NCBI RefSeq assembly: GCF_037094685.1
Contig: NZ_CP146614.1
Location: 3,286,001 to 3,350,000 of the forward strand
Length of the DNA: 64,000 nt
Direction of reading: 5' to 3'
Source: Massilia sp. METH4
Lineage (GTDB): Bacteria; Pseudomonadota; Gammaproteobacteria; Burkholderiales; Burkholderiaceae_D
Below the pieces are notes generated by a model. It was not told the DNA's origin, searched no databases, and worked only from the letters and a program-made list of their open reading frames with translations. Below, in pieces: positions 11,867-21,436 of the stretch; within the stretch, counting starts at the first letter, position 1; each line of letters starts with the position of its first letter. The position numbers and the translations under genes are program-made.

Positions 11867-11999
11867 GGTGTCGCACACCTTTTCCGGTGTTTCTCCGGAA
11901 AAGGTGTACGACACCGGTTTTCCCACGAGGCACCCCTGGCGCCCCGGACTGCGGAAGAGAAAACCGGTGTCGTACACCGGCGAGCCGGTGTACGACACC
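11867..11999. repeat. Cluster of four GGTGT...ACACC palindromes
   Basis: Four 13-bp cores are present: GGTGTCGCACACC (11867-11879), GGTGTACGACACC (11903-11915), GGTGTCGTACACC (11966-11978) and GGTGTACGACACC (11987-11999). The first pair flanks a TTTTCCGG/CCGGAAAA hairpin and the second pair flanks a short GGCGAGCC loop, so each pair can form a long cruciform. The cluster fills the space between two minus-strand genes. The same motif recurs at four other places in the window. Confidence 0.9.
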
Positions 12000-12024
12000 A
12001 GGCCGGCGCCCCCGTGCAGCTTCG

Positions 12025-12435
12025 TCAGCCGTAGGCACCGCCCGTATACAGCAGGTCGAACAGGCGGGCGAGGGTGGCGATCAGGGTGCCGGCGCCGACC
12101 ATCAGGGTTGCGACGATGATCACGGCCAGCGGCCAGCGCGATTCGCTGCGGCGGCCGGAGGAGGGGTTGTAGGCGGTGTCCCATTTCTCGTCCGGCATCA
12201 GGCCCAGCACAAGTGCCTCGAGGAAGCCGGCCAGCATCGACAGGGTGAACGGCAGGTACCAGAAATACCAGTCCGCGGCAGGCGCGGCGCTCATGACGAT
12301 GCCGCAGGCGGGCAGGGACGCGGCGTGCAGCCAGCCCCAGCGGTCATTGAAACCCTTCAGGTAGAAGCGGTGGGCGCCGACGCCGCCGAGGACGAAGGCG
12401 AGCAGCGTGGCCAGCGTTTTGTTTTTATGCGACAT
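12025..12435 (-). CDS. TM2 domain-containing membrane protein
   Basis: The 136-aa protein starts MSHKNKTLATLLAFVLGGVGAHRFYLKGF, the TM2 motif (first helix, then GxxGxHRFYLG-like turn). It has three or four hydrophobic segments and a Trp-rich middle (WYFWYLPFTLSMLAG), followed by a further membrane helix near the C-terminus. TM2 proteins are short bacterial inner-membrane proteins of unknown role, sometimes fused to other domains; none is fused here. ATG 12435 lies in a 254-nt gap shared with the divergent rpsP operon. Confidence 0.9.
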   Translation of the reverse strand: MSHKNKTLATLLAFVLGGVGAHRFYLKGFNDRWGWLHAASLPACGIVMSAAPAADWYFWYLPFTLSMLAGFLEALVLGLMPDEKWDTAYNPSSGRRSESRWPLAVIIVATLMVGAGTLIATLARLFDLLYTGGAYG

Positions 12436-12619
12436 GCCGATCGATCAGTAAATGGACAAGGTTGCCAGGAGCCGTGCAGTATCGGGCAAAATTGGCGTCC
12501 CGTGTCGTCGGCGCATGCTGCACTGCCGATACCGGGGCGAGCGCAATTTGCGATTGCCCATCACGCCCAAGTAGGCGATAATCATGGATTGCCCCAACTC
12601 TCACTATTGTCATTAATTC

Positions 12620-12649
12620 TTGCTGGCCAAAGAGGAAGCACGCTATAAT
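12620..12649 (+). promoter_or_regulatory. Promoter of the rpsP-rimM-trmD-rplS operon
   Basis: TTGCTG at 12620-12625 and a perfect TATAAT at 12644-12649 are separated by 18 bp. The -10 lies 41 nt before the rpsP ATG. This is a good sigma-70 promoter for a ribosomal operon. Confidence 0.8.
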
Positions 12650-12689
12650 CGGCGGCTTTTTCCGACTCAGCACACTTTTTGGAAATATT

Positions 12690-12938
12690 ATGGTCGTTAT
12701 TCGTTTAGCTCGCGGTGGTGCCAAGAAGCGCCCTTTCTACAACATCGTTGCAACCGATTCCCGCAATCGTCGTGACGGTCGCTTCGTCGAGCGCATCGGT
12801 TTCTACAACCCGATGGCTTCGGGCCAGGAAGTTGGCCTGCGCATCGCCGCTGACCGCCTGTCGTACTGGCAAGGCGTGGGCGCCCAGCTGTCCCCGGCTG
12901 TCGAGCGTCTGGTCAACTCGCAAAAAGCAGCTGCCTAA
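12690..12938 (+). CDS. rpsP: 30S ribosomal protein S16
   Basis: S16 is a 16S rRNA-binding protein of the small subunit. The 82-aa product opens [19 protein letters not shown], followed by [22 protein letters not shown], the S16 signature, and has the standard length. It is the first gene of the conserved rpsP-rimM-trmD-rplS operon seen in most proteobacteria, with a good promoter 41 nt upstream. The rimM reading frame begins 9 nt after its stop. Confidence 0.98.
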   Translation: MVVIRLARGGAKKRPFYNIVATDSRNRRDGRFVERIGFYNPMASGQEVGLRIAADRLSYWQGVGAQLSPAVERLVNSQKAAA

Positions 12939-12947
12939 GTTTTCGTC

Positions 12948-13484
12948 TTGAGCGGCAAGAGTGAGGCCGGGGCTGTCCCCGGCGATCTGGTACAGGTAGG
13001 CTTCATCGCCGGTGCCTATGGCGTGGCCGGTGGCGTGCGGATCCGTCCGTTCTCCACGGATGCCGATGCCTTGCTGCACGCGACAACCTGGTGGCTGGAC
13101 AAGCCGGGCCTGCACGACGTCGCCGTCAAGCGGGCCAGGATGCATTCCGGCGATGTGGTGGCGACGCTCGTCGATGTCACCGACCGGGACATGGCGGAAG
13201 CGCTGAAGGGTGCCGCGGTCTTCATCCCGCGCAGCCAGTTTCCGCAGCTGGAAGATGAAGATGAATTCTACTGGGCCGACCTGATCGGCCTGGAAGTCGA
13301 GAACCTGCAGGGCGAACGCCTGGGCGTGGTGCACGACATGATGAGCAACGGGCCGCAATCGATCCTGCGTATCCAGGAACCCGGCCAGGCCGAAGAGCGG
13401 CTGATCCCATTCGTGGACCAGTTCGTGAAGAAGGTGGACCAGGAAGCGAAGAAGATCGTCGTGGACTGGGGCCTCGACTACTGA
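12948..13484 (+). CDS. rimM: Ribosome maturation factor RimM
   Basis: RimM binds S19 and assists maturation of the 30S head. The 178-aa product has the N-terminal RimM barrel with [19 protein letters not shown] and a C-terminal PRC-barrel region with [13 protein letters not shown] and [13 protein letters not shown]. No ATG is available in frame near the expected N-terminus. The frame opens with TTG at 12948, only 9 nt after the rpsP stop, which suggests translational coupling. Its position between rpsP and trmD confirms the call. Confidence 0.96.
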   Translation: MSGKSEAGAVPGDLVQVGFIAGAYGVAGGVRIRPFSTDADALLHATTWWLDKPGLHDVAVKRARMHSGDVVATLVDVTDRDMAEALKGAAVFIPRSQFPQLEDEDEFYWADLIGLEVENLQGERLGVVHDMMSNGPQSILRIQEPGQAEERLIPFVDQFVKKVDQEAKKIVVDWGLDY

Positions 13485-13504
13485 GCCTCCCGCGTTCACC
13501 GATC

Positions 13505-14263
13505 ATGCAGTTCGACGTCGTTACGCTGTTCCCCGAGATGTTCGCCGCGCTCACGCAGTCCGGCGTCACGCGCCGTGCGCACGAGCAGGGCAGGTGGGGC
13601 TTGAACCTGTGGAATCCGCGTGATTTCACGACCGACAACCACCGCACCGTGGACGACCGGCCTTACGGCGGCGGGCCCGGCATGGTGATGCTGGCCAAGC
13701 CGCTCGAAGCGACGGTCGCCGCCGCGAAACGGCGCCAGGTCGTGGCCGGATTGCCGGCGCCGCGCGTGGTGTTCATGTCGCCGCAGGGCCGGCAACTGAC
13801 GCACGCGAAGGTCATGGAGTTGAAGAACGAGCCCGGGCTCGTGATCCTCTGCGGCCGCTACGAGGCGGTGGACCAGCGCCTGCTGGACCGCTGCGTCGAC
13901 GAGGAAATCAGCCTCGGCGACTTCGTGCTGTCCGGCGGCGAATTGCCGGCGATGGCGCTGATGGATGCCGTGGTGCGGCAGTTGCCCGGTGTGCTGAACA
14001 CCGATGCGTCGGCCGTCGAGGACAGTTTCGTCAATGGCCTGCTGGATTCGCCGCACTATACGCGGCCCGAGGTCTACGAAGGCGAGAGCGTACCGCCGGT
14101 GCTGCTGGGCGGGAATCACGCCGAGATCAACAAGTGGCGCCGCGAGCGCATGCTCGAGGCGACCCTGAACAAGCGTCCCGATTTGCTGGAAAAGGCCCGC
14201 GCCGCCGGCCTCTTGAGCAAGCAGGATGAAAAGTTTTTGGCAGGTTTAGCAAAACCTGTGTAG
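13505..14263 (+). CDS. trmD: tRNA (guanine-37-N1)-methyltransferase
   Basis: TrmD methylates G37 of tRNAs that read CNN codons, using S-adenosylmethionine bound in a SPOUT knot. The 252-aa product begins [16 protein letters not shown] and contains [15 protein letters not shown]. The knot motifs [14 protein letters not shown] and [18 protein letters not shown] are intact. Length and gene order are standard. It starts 20 nt after rimM and is followed after 106 nt by rplS. Confidence 0.98.
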   Translation: MQFDVVTLFPEMFAALTQSGVTRRAHEQGRWGLNLWNPRDFTTDNHRTVDDRPYGGGPGMVMLAKPLEATVAAAKRRQVVAGLPAPRVVFMSPQGRQLTHAKVMELKNEPGLVILCGRYEAVDQRLLDRCVDEEISLGDFVLSGGELPAMALMDAVVRQLPGVLNTDASAVEDSFVNGLLDSPHYTRPEVYEGESVPPVLLGGNHAEINKWRRERMLEATLNKRPDLLEKARAAGLLSKQDEKFLAGLAKPV

Positions 14264-14369
14264 TGAAGGCAGTAACCGCGCGGGCCGATACCGGTCCGCT
14301 TGTTTAACCCCATCCTCTACCGGGCAATCGAAAAAACTGCGCCGGCACGATGGCAATAGGAGTCATAAA

Positions 14370-14756
14370 ATGGATCTGATTCAGCAACTCGAGCAGGAAG
14401 AAATCGCTCGCCTGGGCAAGAACATCCCCGAGTTCGCCCCTGGCGACACCGTGGTGGTGAACGTGAACGTGGTCGAAGGCACGCGCAAGCGCGCCCAGGC
14501 TTACGAAGGCGTCGTGATCGCCCGCCGCAACCGTGGCCTGAACTCGAACTTCATCGTTCGTAAAATCTCGTCCGGCGAAGGCGTCGAGCGTACCTTCCAG
14601 CTGTACTCCCCGCTGATCGCTTCGATCGAAGTGAAGCGTCGTGGTGACGTCCGTCGCGCCAAGCTGTACTACCTGCGCGAGCGTTCGGGCAAATCCGCAC
14701 GTATCAAGGAAAAGCTGCCGAACCGTCGCGCCGCTGCTGCGACGCAAGGCGAGTAA
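14370..14756 (+). CDS. rplS: 50S ribosomal protein L19
   Basis: L19 sits at the subunit interface of the ribosome. The 128-aa product begins [20 protein letters not shown] and contains the L19 pattern [20 protein letters not shown] and [20 protein letters not shown], followed by [21 protein letters not shown] clear AGGAG ribosome-binding site precedes ATG 14370. It closes the rpsP operon, which ends at the terminator at 14781-14810. Confidence 0.98.
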   Translation: MDLIQQLEQEEIARLGKNIPEFAPGDTVVVNVNVVEGTRKRAQAYEGVVIARRNRGLNSNFIVRKISSGEGVERTFQLYSPLIASIEVKRRGDVRRAKLYYLRERSGKSARIKEKLPNRRAAAATQGE

Positions 14757-14780
14757 TCGACAGGTTTCGTCGGTTATTGA

Positions 14781-14810
14781 AAAAGGGTGCCGTTTCGGCA
14801 CCCTTTTTTT
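14781..14810 (+). terminator. Terminator of the rpsP-rplS operon
   Basis: The 12-bp stem AAAAGGGTGCCG pairs with CGGCACCCTTTT around a TTT loop and runs straight into a T tract, 24 nt after the rplS stop. Confidence 0.95.
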
Positions 14811-14857
14811 ATTTGCAACCTGCCCATACCTGTAAGCATTCACTCCGGGAGACCACC

Positions 14858-15517
14858 TTGGCCAAGCCGCTCTTCGATCCTGCCCAGCTGCCCATCGATG
14901 CCATTGCCGGCGAGCCGCCGGTCCCGCGCGAGCGCCTGCAGGCCGGCTGGCTGCGCGAGCGCTTCGCCAACCCGCCGGACTGGTTGCCCGAGACCTCGGA
15001 CGAATCGCGCTCGCCCAGGCCGAACCCCACGCCCGCATCGGTGCTCGTGCCGCTCGTGCAGCGCGAGCGCGGCCTCACCGTGCTGCTCACGCAGCGCACC
15101 GCGCACCTGAACGATCATGCGGGCCAGGTGGCCTTTCCAGGCGGGCGCGCGGAACACGATGACGCCGATGCGGTCGATACCGCGCTGCGCGAAACGGAAG
15201 AGGAGATCGGCCTGCACCGCCGTCATATCGAGATCCTGGGCACGCTGCCGCTGTACTACACGGGAACGGGGTATGCGGTAACGCCGGTGGTGGGCCTGGT
15301 GGCGCCGCCGTTCGAACTGAAGGCAGACCCGTTCGAAGTGGCGGAAATCTTCGAAGTGCCGCTGCAATTCCTGATGGATGGAGCCCACCACGAGGTGCGT
15401 TCCGCGGTGCTGCCGACCGGCAGGCGGGCGTTTTACACGATGCCTTACGAGGGCTATTTCACCTGGGGCGCCACGGCCGGCATGCTGCGCAATCTGTTTC
15501 ATTTCTTGCGCGCTTAA
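14858..15517 (+). CDS. CoA pyrophosphatase (Nudix hydrolase)
   Basis: This Nudix enzyme probably cleaves coenzyme A and its derivatives to 3',5'-ADP and 4'-phosphopantetheine. The 219-aa protein carries the Nudix box GGRAEHDDADAVDTALRETE followed by EEIGL (pattern GX5EX7REUXEEXGU). The preceding LTQRTAHLNDHAGQVAFPGG is the CoA-type (NuCoA) motif. The start is inferred to be TTG at 14858, because GGGAGA sits just upstream and the protein then begins AKPLFDPAQLP; an in-frame extension back to 14777 would overlap the rplS terminator. It is followed after 36 nt by the CobD/CbiB-like gene. Confidence 0.93.
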   Translation: MAKPLFDPAQLPIDAIAGEPPVPRERLQAGWLRERFANPPDWLPETSDESRSPRPNPTPASVLVPLVQRERGLTVLLTQRTAHLNDHAGQVAFPGGRAEHDDADAVDTALRETEEEIGLHRRHIEILGTLPLYYTGTGYAVTPVVGLVAPPFELKADPFEVAEIFEVPLQFLMDGAHHEVRSAVLPTGRRAFYTMPYEGYFTWGATAGMLRNLFHFLRA

Positions 15518-15553
15518 GCTATCGTAGCGCACATTGCACCCCAAGGGATTTAG

Positions 15554-16513
15554 ATGACTTTTCTTTCCATTCTCTGCGCGCTGCTGCTCGAGCAGATGAA
15601 GCCGCTGCGCGCGGATAATCCGATCTACGCCAACATCAAGTTGTTCGCGGTGCGCATGGAAAACTGGTTCAACGCCGGCCAGGCCAGCCATGGCCGCATG
15701 GGCTGGTTCCTGATGATGGCGGCGCTGATGGTGCCCACCGCGCTGATCTACTGGGTACTGCTGCGCTATAACCTGATCATCGCCGCCTTCGTGTGGAACG
15801 TGCTGATCGTCTATCTTACCCTGGGCTTTCGCCATTACAGCCATTACTTCACCTCGATCCAGCTGGCGCTGAACGCCGGCGACGAACCCGCCGCGCGCGC
15901 CCTGCTGGCCGAATGGACCAGGACCGATACCGTGGGCCTGGAAGCGAACGAGATCGCCCGCATCGCCGTCGAGAAGGCGCTGATCACCACGCACCGCAAT
16001 GTGTTCGGCGTGTTCTTCTGGTTCCTGCTGCCGCTGGGGCCCGCCGCCGCCGTGATGTACCGGGTGTCCGAATACCTGGCCCGCGCATGGAACGAACCGG
16101 ACCACATGAAGAACGAGGCGTTCGGCCAGTTCGCCGCCCGGGCCTTCTACTGGATCGACTGGATTCCCGCGCGCCTGACCGCCGTCGCCTTCGCCGTGGT
16201 CGGCAATTTCGAGGACGCTATCTATGCCTGGCGCAATTTCGCCCACCGCTGGCGCGACGAGGCGATCGGCATCATCCTGGCCGCCGGCGGCGGCGCGATG
16301 GGCGTGCGCCTCGGCACGCCGCAGGAAAACGCCGCGAAGATGGTGCCGGCCGACGCGGCCACCGTCGATATCAGCGACGTGGAAGTGGAAACGCTGCCCG
16401 GCGACGAACCGACCGTGCGCGCACTGCAGAGCACCGTGGGCCTCGTGTGGCGCGCGCTGCTGCTGTGGATGCTGCTGCTGCTGTTGATGTCCGGCGCGAT
16501 GGCGCTGGGCTGA
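15554..16513 (+). CDS. CobD/CbiB-family membrane protein
   Basis: The 319-aa protein is related to CobD/CbiB, the membrane amide-bond-forming enzyme of cobalamin synthesis. It starts MTFLSILCALLLEQMKPLR and has several hydrophobic segments (for example WFLMMAALMVPTALIYWVLL) and a last C-terminal helix. No cobalamin genes are adjacent, and such paralogues are widespread in betaproteobacteria without a proven role in B12 synthesis. I therefore call family membership only. It follows the Nudix gene closely and may be cotranscribed. ATG 15554 is preceded by AAGGGA. Confidence 0.88.
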   Translation: MTFLSILCALLLEQMKPLRADNPIYANIKLFAVRMENWFNAGQASHGRMGWFLMMAALMVPTALIYWVLLRYNLIIAAFVWNVLIVYLTLGFRHYSHYFTSIQLALNAGDEPAARALLAEWTRTDTVGLEANEIARIAVEKALITTHRNVFGVFFWFLLPLGPAAAVMYRVSEYLARAWNEPDHMKNEAFGQFAARAFYWIDWIPARLTAVAFAVVGNFEDAIYAWRNFAHRWRDEAIGIILAAGGGAMGVRLGTPQENAAKMVPADAATVDISDVEVETLPGDEPTVRALQSTVGLVWRALLLWMLLLLLMSGAMALG

Positions 16514-16711
16514 CCGCTCCCGAACCGGAAACCGCGTTCGCGCGAACGGGCATACAATGCTGGCGCGGGCTGGCGCGCGCTGGCGGTCTCCAAGCCGCTG
16601 CCATGCGCCGGCCACACCCGGCACGCCCGGCAAGGCGGTTGGGCGAACGATCTTTATTCGTTATTCCACCCCGCCGCAGTCGGGTACTCAGTGTCCAGGT
16701 CTTCTATAAGA

Positions 16712-16717
16712 TATAAT
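16712..16717 (+). promoter_or_regulatory. Probable -10 box for the DUF3579 gene
   Basis: A TATAAT within the AT-rich stretch CTATAAGATATAATACT lies about 70 nt upstream of the DUF3579 start. No good -35 is seen. The rest of the 16514-16776 gap shows no ORF of its own. Confidence 0.45.
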
Positions 16718-16788
16718 ACTCAGCGCGTTATCCTGGATGACGCGCTAGAATCCCTGCCACGTATCCTACGTATCCTTTGTCCCAGCCT

Positions 16789-17100
16789 ATGGCCAGCGAG
16801 TTCTTCATTCTTGGGCTTACCACCGACGGCAAGCAATTTCGTCCCAGCGACTGGGCCGATCGCCTGTGCGGTGTAATGTCATGCTTCCGGCCTGCGGGCA
16901 CCGGCGGCCGCAATGCCCACCTGCAGTACTCGCCGCTGGTGCGGCCGACCATGCTCAACGGCGTGAAGGCCGTGCTGGTGGACGAGGGCTTGAAGGAGAT
17001 CGAGCCCATGGCCTATCACTTCGTCAAGCAGTTCGCCACGGATAACAAGCTGCAGGTGGTGGACGCCACCAATCCCCCACCGGCCGCTGAAAAGCGCTAG
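16789..17100 (+). CDS. DUF3579 domain-containing protein
   Basis: This is a small cytoplasmic protein of a family largely confined to betaproteobacteria, with no established function. The product (103 aa) has the family core EFFILGLTTDGKQFRPSDWA, then DRLCGVMSCFRP, LQYSPLVRPTMLNGVKAVLV and FVKQFATDNKLQV. The start may be ATG 16789 (MASEFF) or TTG 16777 four codons upstream; neither has a clear ribosome-binding site. It is followed after 65 nt by the M16 peptidase, on the same strand. Confidence 0.88.
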   Translation: MASEFFILGLTTDGKQFRPSDWADRLCGVMSCFRPAGTGGRNAHLQYSPLVRPTMLNGVKAVLVDEGLKEIEPMAYHFVKQFATDNKLQVVDATNPPPAAEKR

Positions 17101-17165
17101 TCTCTTCCCACGCCGGCCATCGGCGGCGTAGGATATGGTTTTGCCAACGCGAGTAGCGAGACCAC

Positions 17166-19886
17166 ATGACCTTACGCCGTGCCCTGATTCCGGCAGCGCT
17201 GCTGTCCTGCTTTATCCTGACGTTCGTTCCTCCCGCAGTCCATGGCCAGACCCTGCCGCCCGGCGTGGTGAAGGGCCCTTCCGTCGAAGGCATTACCGAA
17301 TACCGGTTGCCGAACGGCCTGAAGGTCCTGCTGTTTCCCGATGCATCGAAGCCCACCGTCACCGTCAACGTGACCTACCTGGTCGGCTCGCGCCATGAGA
17401 ACTATGGCGAGACGGGCATGGCCCACCTGCTCGAGCACCTGATGTTCAAGGGCGCGCCGAAGAACCGCAATATCCCGCAGCAGTTCGCCGAGCGGGGCAT
17501 GGACTTCAACGGCACCACCTCGCAGGACCGCACCAATTACTACGAGGTCTTCCCCGCCAGCACCGGCAACCTGAAGTGGGCGCTGGAGATGGAAGCGGAG
17601 CGCATGACCAGGTCGTTCATCGCGCGGAAGGACCTCGATTCGGAAATGACCGTGGTGCGCAACGAGTACGAGGCGGGCGAGAACAGCCCGTTCGGCGTGC
17701 TGATGAAGCGCATGGAAAGCGTGGCCTACGACTGGCACAGCTACGGCCGCTCCACGATCGGCAACCGCAGCGATATCGAGAACGTGAAGATCGAGAACCT
17801 GCAGGCGTTCTACCGCACCTGGTACCAGCCGGACAATGCCGTGCTGCTGGTGGCCGGCAAGTTCGAGCCGTCGCAGACGCTGTCCTGGATCAGCAAGTCG
17901 TTCGGTGCCATCCCGAAGCCGAAGCGCAAGTTGCCGCCGTTCTGGACGGTCGAACCAACCCAGGACGGCGAGCGCCAGTTCGCCGTGCGGCGCAAGGGCG
18001 ATGTGCAGCTGGTGCTGGTCGGCTACAAGGTGCCGGCAGGCCTGCACGAGGATGCGGACCCGCTGCAGTTCATGAGCCAGATCCAGGGCGACACCCCGAA
18101 CGGCCGCCTGCACAAGCTGCTGGTGGAGACGGGCAAGGCGGCACAGGTGTTCAGCTTCGGCCAGACCGGCTATGCGCCCGGCCTGCAATTGTTCGGCGCC
18201 GTCGTGAAGGCGGGTCAGCCGGTCGAACCGGTGCGCGATGCGCTGGTCGATGCGATCGAAGGCTTCGCCAAGACCCCGCCCAGCGAGGAAGAGATGGAGC
18301 GCACGCGCCGCAACTTCGCCAATGGCATCGAGAAGGCGCTCAACGATCCGCAGCAGGTGGGCGTGACGCTCTCCGAGCAGATCGCGCTGGGCGACTGGCG
18401 ATTGCTGTTCCAGGGCCGCGACAACCTGCCGAAGATCACGGCACGGCAGGTAGCGGAGGCGGCCGGGCGCTACTTCAAGCGCGACAACCGCACCGTGGGC
18501 CTGTTCCTGCCCGAGGATGCCCCGCAGCGCGCCATCGTGCCTGCGGCGCCGACAGCGGCGGAAGTAATGAAGGGCTACCAGCCGCGCGACATCGTGCTCA
18601 CCTCCGAGAACTTCGATCCGAGCCAGGACAACATCATGGCGCGCACCGAGATCCGCAAGATGGGCGGCCTGGAGGTGGCGCTGCTGCCGAAGAAGAACCG
18701 CGGCGAGACCGTCTCGGTGAACCTGCGCCTGCACTGGGGCGACGAGAAGAACCAGTTCGGCAAGTCGATGGTGGCGGCCGTGACGGGCGAGATGCTCACG
18801 CGGGGCACCACAAAGTACACGCGTGCCCAGCTGGCCGACGCGATGTCGAAGCTCAAGATGAGCGGCGGCAGCGTCTACCAGTTCGACACCACCCGCGAGT
18901 ACCTCGATGAAGCGCTGCGCCTGATGGCGCACGTGCTCAAGGAACCGGCTTTTTCGGAAGCCGAGTTCGAGCAGCTGCGCCAGCAATGGATCGTGGGCAT
19001 CGAGGCGAACCGCAACGAGCCGCCGTCGCTGGCGAGCCAGGCGATGGACGAGTATTTCGACCACTGGCCGAAGGGCGACCCGCGCGACGTGATGACGGTC
19101 GACGAACAGCTCGCCGAGCTGAAGGCGATGAAGCTGGACGACGTGAAGGCCTACCACCGCGAGTTCTACGGCGCCTCGCACGGCGAGCTGGCGATCGTGG
19201 GCGACTTCGACAAGGAATCGGCCAGCAAGACCGTGGCCGAGACGCTGGCCGGCTGGGACAGCAAGGCGGCCTATGCGCGCATCCTGGACGCGAATGCGGA
19301 CCGCCCCGCCACGCGCAAGGCGATCGACACGCCGGACAAGGAAAACGGCTTCTACACGGCGCGCGTGAACCTCGACCTGAAGAGCGACGATCCCGACTAC
19401 CCGGCGCTGGAACTGGCCAACTTCATCTTCGGCGACGGCGGCCTGAAGTCGCGGCTGATGGACCGCATCCGCCAGAAGGATGGCCTGTCGTATGGCGGCG
19501 GTTCCGGCCTGTTCGTGGGCGACATCGACCGTGCCTCGCGCTTCACGATCAGTGCGATCGCGGCGCCGCAGAACCTGAAGAAGCTGGAAGCGGCCGTGCG
19601 CGAGGAACTGGAGCGCGCGCTGAAGGAAGGGTTCACGGCCGCCGAGGTGGCGGGCGCCAAGTCGGGCCTGCTGCAGCAGCGCGTGCAGAACCGCACCAAG
19701 GATGGCGTGGTGGCTGCCTCGTGGACCAAGTTCCTGTACCTCGACCGTACCTTCGAGTGGAGCAAGCAGCATGAGGCGAAGCTGCAGGCGCTCACGGTGG
19801 AGCAGGTCAACGCCACCTTCCGCAAGCATGTCGATCCGGCCAAGCTGGTCGTCGTCATGGCGGGCGACCAGTCCAAGGCGAAGTAA
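17166..19886 (+). CDS. M16-family zinc metallopeptidase (pitrilysin-like, exported)
   Basis: The 906-aa protein has an N-terminal signal peptide (about 27 residues) and two M16 peptidase halves. The first half carries the inverted zinc motif HLLEH (HxxEH) within GMAHLLEHLMFKG and a downstream Glu region NEYEAGENSP. The second half (from about residue 500) lacks HxxEH, as expected for the non-catalytic half. Such fused proteins degrade peptides in the periplasm in a clam-shell chamber. Length fits the long, fused subgroup rather than separate PqqF/YmxG partners. ATG 17166 follows a weak GAGACC. The gene is monocistronic or loosely linked to the next. Confidence 0.93.
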   Translation: MTLRRALIPAALLSCFILTFVPPAVHGQTLPPGVVKGPSVEGITEYRLPNGLKVLLFPDASKPTVTVNVTYLVGSRHENYGETGMAHLLEHLMFKGAPKNRNIPQQFAERGMDFNGTTSQDRTNYYEVFPASTGNLKWALEMEAERMTRSFIARKDLDSEMTVVRNEYEAGENSPFGVLMKRMESVAYDWHSYGRSTIGNRSDIENVKIENLQAFYRTWYQPDNAVLLVAGKFEPSQTLSWISKSFGAIPKPKRKLPPFWTVEPTQDGERQFAVRRKGDVQLVLVGYKVPAGLHEDADPLQFMSQIQGDTPNGRLHKLLVETGKAAQVFSFGQTGYAPGLQLFGAVVKAGQPVEPVRDALVDAIEGFAKTPPSEEEMERTRRNFANGIEKALNDPQQVGVTLSEQIALGDWRLLFQGRDNLPKITARQVAEAAGRYFKRDNRTVGLFLPEDAPQRAIVPAAPTAAEVMKGYQPRDIVLTSENFDPSQDNIMARTEIRKMGGLEVALLPKKNRGETVSVNLRLHWGDEKNQFGKSMVAAVTGEMLTRGTTKYTRAQLADAMSKLKMSGGSVYQFDTTREYLDEALRLMAHVLKEPAFSEAEFEQLRQQWIVGIEANRNEPPSLASQAMDEYFDHWPKGDPRDVMTVDEQLAELKAMKLDDVKAYHREFYGASHGELAIVGDFDKESASKTVAETLAGWDSKAAYARILDANADRPATRKAIDTPDKENGFYTARVNLDLKSDDPDYPALELANFIFGDGGLKSRLMDRIRQKDGLSYGGGSGLFVGDIDRASRFTISAIAAPQNLKKLEAAVREELERALKEGFTAAEVAGAKSGLLQQRVQNRTKDGVVAASWTKFLYLDRTFEWSKQHEAKLQALTVEQVNATFRKHVDPAKLVVVMAGDQSKAK

Positions 19887-19999
19887 GCCGCCCGGCGGAT
19901 TTGCGCTTCGTCGCGCGATGGCGCAGTTCGTCGCATGGCATGCCCATGCGATGAACGGTGCCGGTACCATGGCGGCATCCCGATAACCAGGATTCCGCC

Positions 20000-21436
20000 A
20001 TGCCGCAACATTCCGCCATCGCCGTCCCCATCGCCGTTGCTATCGCTTCAGCACTGCTGTTCCTGCACGCGCCTTTCACCGCCACCCAGGCCGAGCCGGT
20101 CGAGACCAGTCAGCGGTCGCCAGCCGGCATCGCCGCCGCCGTCGACGCCCTGCTGGCGCCGCATTTCAAGCCCGACGGCCCGGGCATCGCCGTCATCGCC
20201 ATGAAGGATGGCAAGACGGTGTTCCGTAAAGCCTACGGCGCCGCCGACGTGGAAAAGAAGCAGCCGCTGGCCGCCGATGCGGTACTGCGCCTCGGCTCCA
20301 TCACCAAGCAGTTCACCGCCATCGGGATCCTGATGCTGGCCGACGAGGGCAGGCTGGCGCTCACCGACGACATCACCCGCTTCCTGCCCGACTATCCAAC
20401 GCATGGCCGCAGGGTCACGGTCGAACACCTGCTCACGCACACGTCGGGCATCGTCAGCTATACGGGCAAGCCGGGTTTCCGCACCGTGATGGGCAAGGAT
20501 GTCAGCGTCGCCGAGGGCATCGCCTATTTCAAGGATGACGCGCCCGAGTTCGCGCCGGGGACGCGCTTCGACTACAACAACTCCGGCTACTTCCTGCTGG
20601 GTGCGATCATCGAGAAAGTGTCCGGCCAACCCTACGCGCGCTTCCTCGACGAGCGCATCTTCCGGCCGCTGGGCATGGCGCACACGGGCTACGAAGGGAC
20701 GGCGAGCGCGTTGCGGCCGGTGACAGGCTACAGCGTGCGCGACGGACAGGTCCGGCCGAGCGAGCCGCTCAGCATGGCCTGGCCGTACGCGGCCGGTGCG
20801 CTCGTCTCGAACGTGGACGACCTGGCGCGCTGGCAGTCAGCGCTCCTCGAAGGCAGGCTGGTACGGCCGGAGACGCTGCGGCGCGCCTTCACCGCCTATA
20901 CGCTGGCCGATGGCAAGGCCGCTCCTTATGGTTACGGCTGGTTCGTGGGCAAGCTGCATGGCACGCTGCTGGTGTACCACGGCGGGAATATCAACGGTTT
21001 CGCCACCGATGGCGTTTGGCTCCCCGAGGAGCGCGTGTACGTGGCAATCCTCGGCAATGCCGAAGCCGGAGGTTCCGGCGTGCGCGTCGAGAACCTGACG
21101 CGCCGCGTGGCGATGAGCATCGCGGGCAAGCCGCTGCCCGTCGCATCGAATGCGAAGCTCGATCCGGCCACGCTGGACGGGTATGCGGGTACCTATCCGA
21201 TCGACGCGAAAACCAGCCTCACGGTGCGCCGGGAAGGGGGCGGCCTGACGATGGCACGCACCGGCAGGCCGCCCTGGCCGCTGCTGCACTACGGGACCGA
21301 CGGCTTCCTGTTGGGGGATACGCTGGCGACCGTCCGGTTCCAGCGGGACGCGGGCGGCAAGGTGACGTCGCTCACCGTCAGCGGCGAGCGGGAGACGCGG
21401 GTGCACGAGCGCTCGCCGGAGGCCGCGCTGCCCTAG
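20000..21436 (+). CDS. Class C beta-lactamase-fold serine hydrolase (exported)
   Basis: The 478-aa protein has an N-terminal hydrophobic segment (AVPIAVAIASALLFLHAPF) that looks like a signal peptide. A beta-lactamase/esterase domain follows, with the nucleophile motif SITK (SxxK) in RLGSITKQFTAIG and the YxN motif in FDYNNSGYF. A HGG sequence stands where KTG is usual, as in esterases and D-aminopeptidases. A C-terminal beta-barrel-like domain of about 110 residues follows. True resistance activity is unlikely. The TAG stop lies inside the terminal inverted repeat of the MITE at 21433-21597, so the last codons may have been altered by its insertion. Confidence 0.9.
   Translation: MPQHSAIAVPIAVAIASALLFLHAPFTATQAEPVETSQRSPAGIAAAVDALLAPHFKPDGPGIAVIAMKDGKTVFRKAYGAADVEKKQPLAADAVLRLGSITKQFTAIGILMLADEGRLALTDDITRFLPDYPTHGRRVTVEHLLTHTSGIVSYTGKPGFRTVMGKDVSVAEGIAYFKDDAPEFAPGTRFDYNNSGYFLLGAIIEKVSGQPYARFLDERIFRPLGMAHTGYEGTASALRPVTGYSVRDGQVRPSEPLSMAWPYAAGALVSNVDDLARWQSALLEGRLVRPETLRRAFTAYTLADGKAAPYGYGWFVGKLHGTLLVYHGGNINGFATDGVWLPEERVYVAILGNAEAGGSGVRVENLTRRVAMSIAGKPLPVASNAKLDPATLDGYAGTYPIDAKTSLTVRREGGGLTMARTGRPPWPLLHYGTDGFLLGDTLATVRFQRDAGGKVTSLTVSGERETRVHERSPEAALP

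Noticed and set aside
15554..16513. Cobalamin biosynthesis gene cbiB
   Set aside because: It belongs to the family, but no cobalamin genes are near and such paralogues are common; a role in B12 synthesis is not claimed.
17172..19970. 932-aa open frame on the minus strand
   Set aside because: It mirrors the M16 peptidase gene and has no recognisable domain; it is a shadow.
20000..21436. Beta-lactam resistance gene
   Set aside because: The SxxK and YxN motifs are shared by esterases and peptidases, and the KTG motif is replaced by HGG, so a resistance role is not supported.
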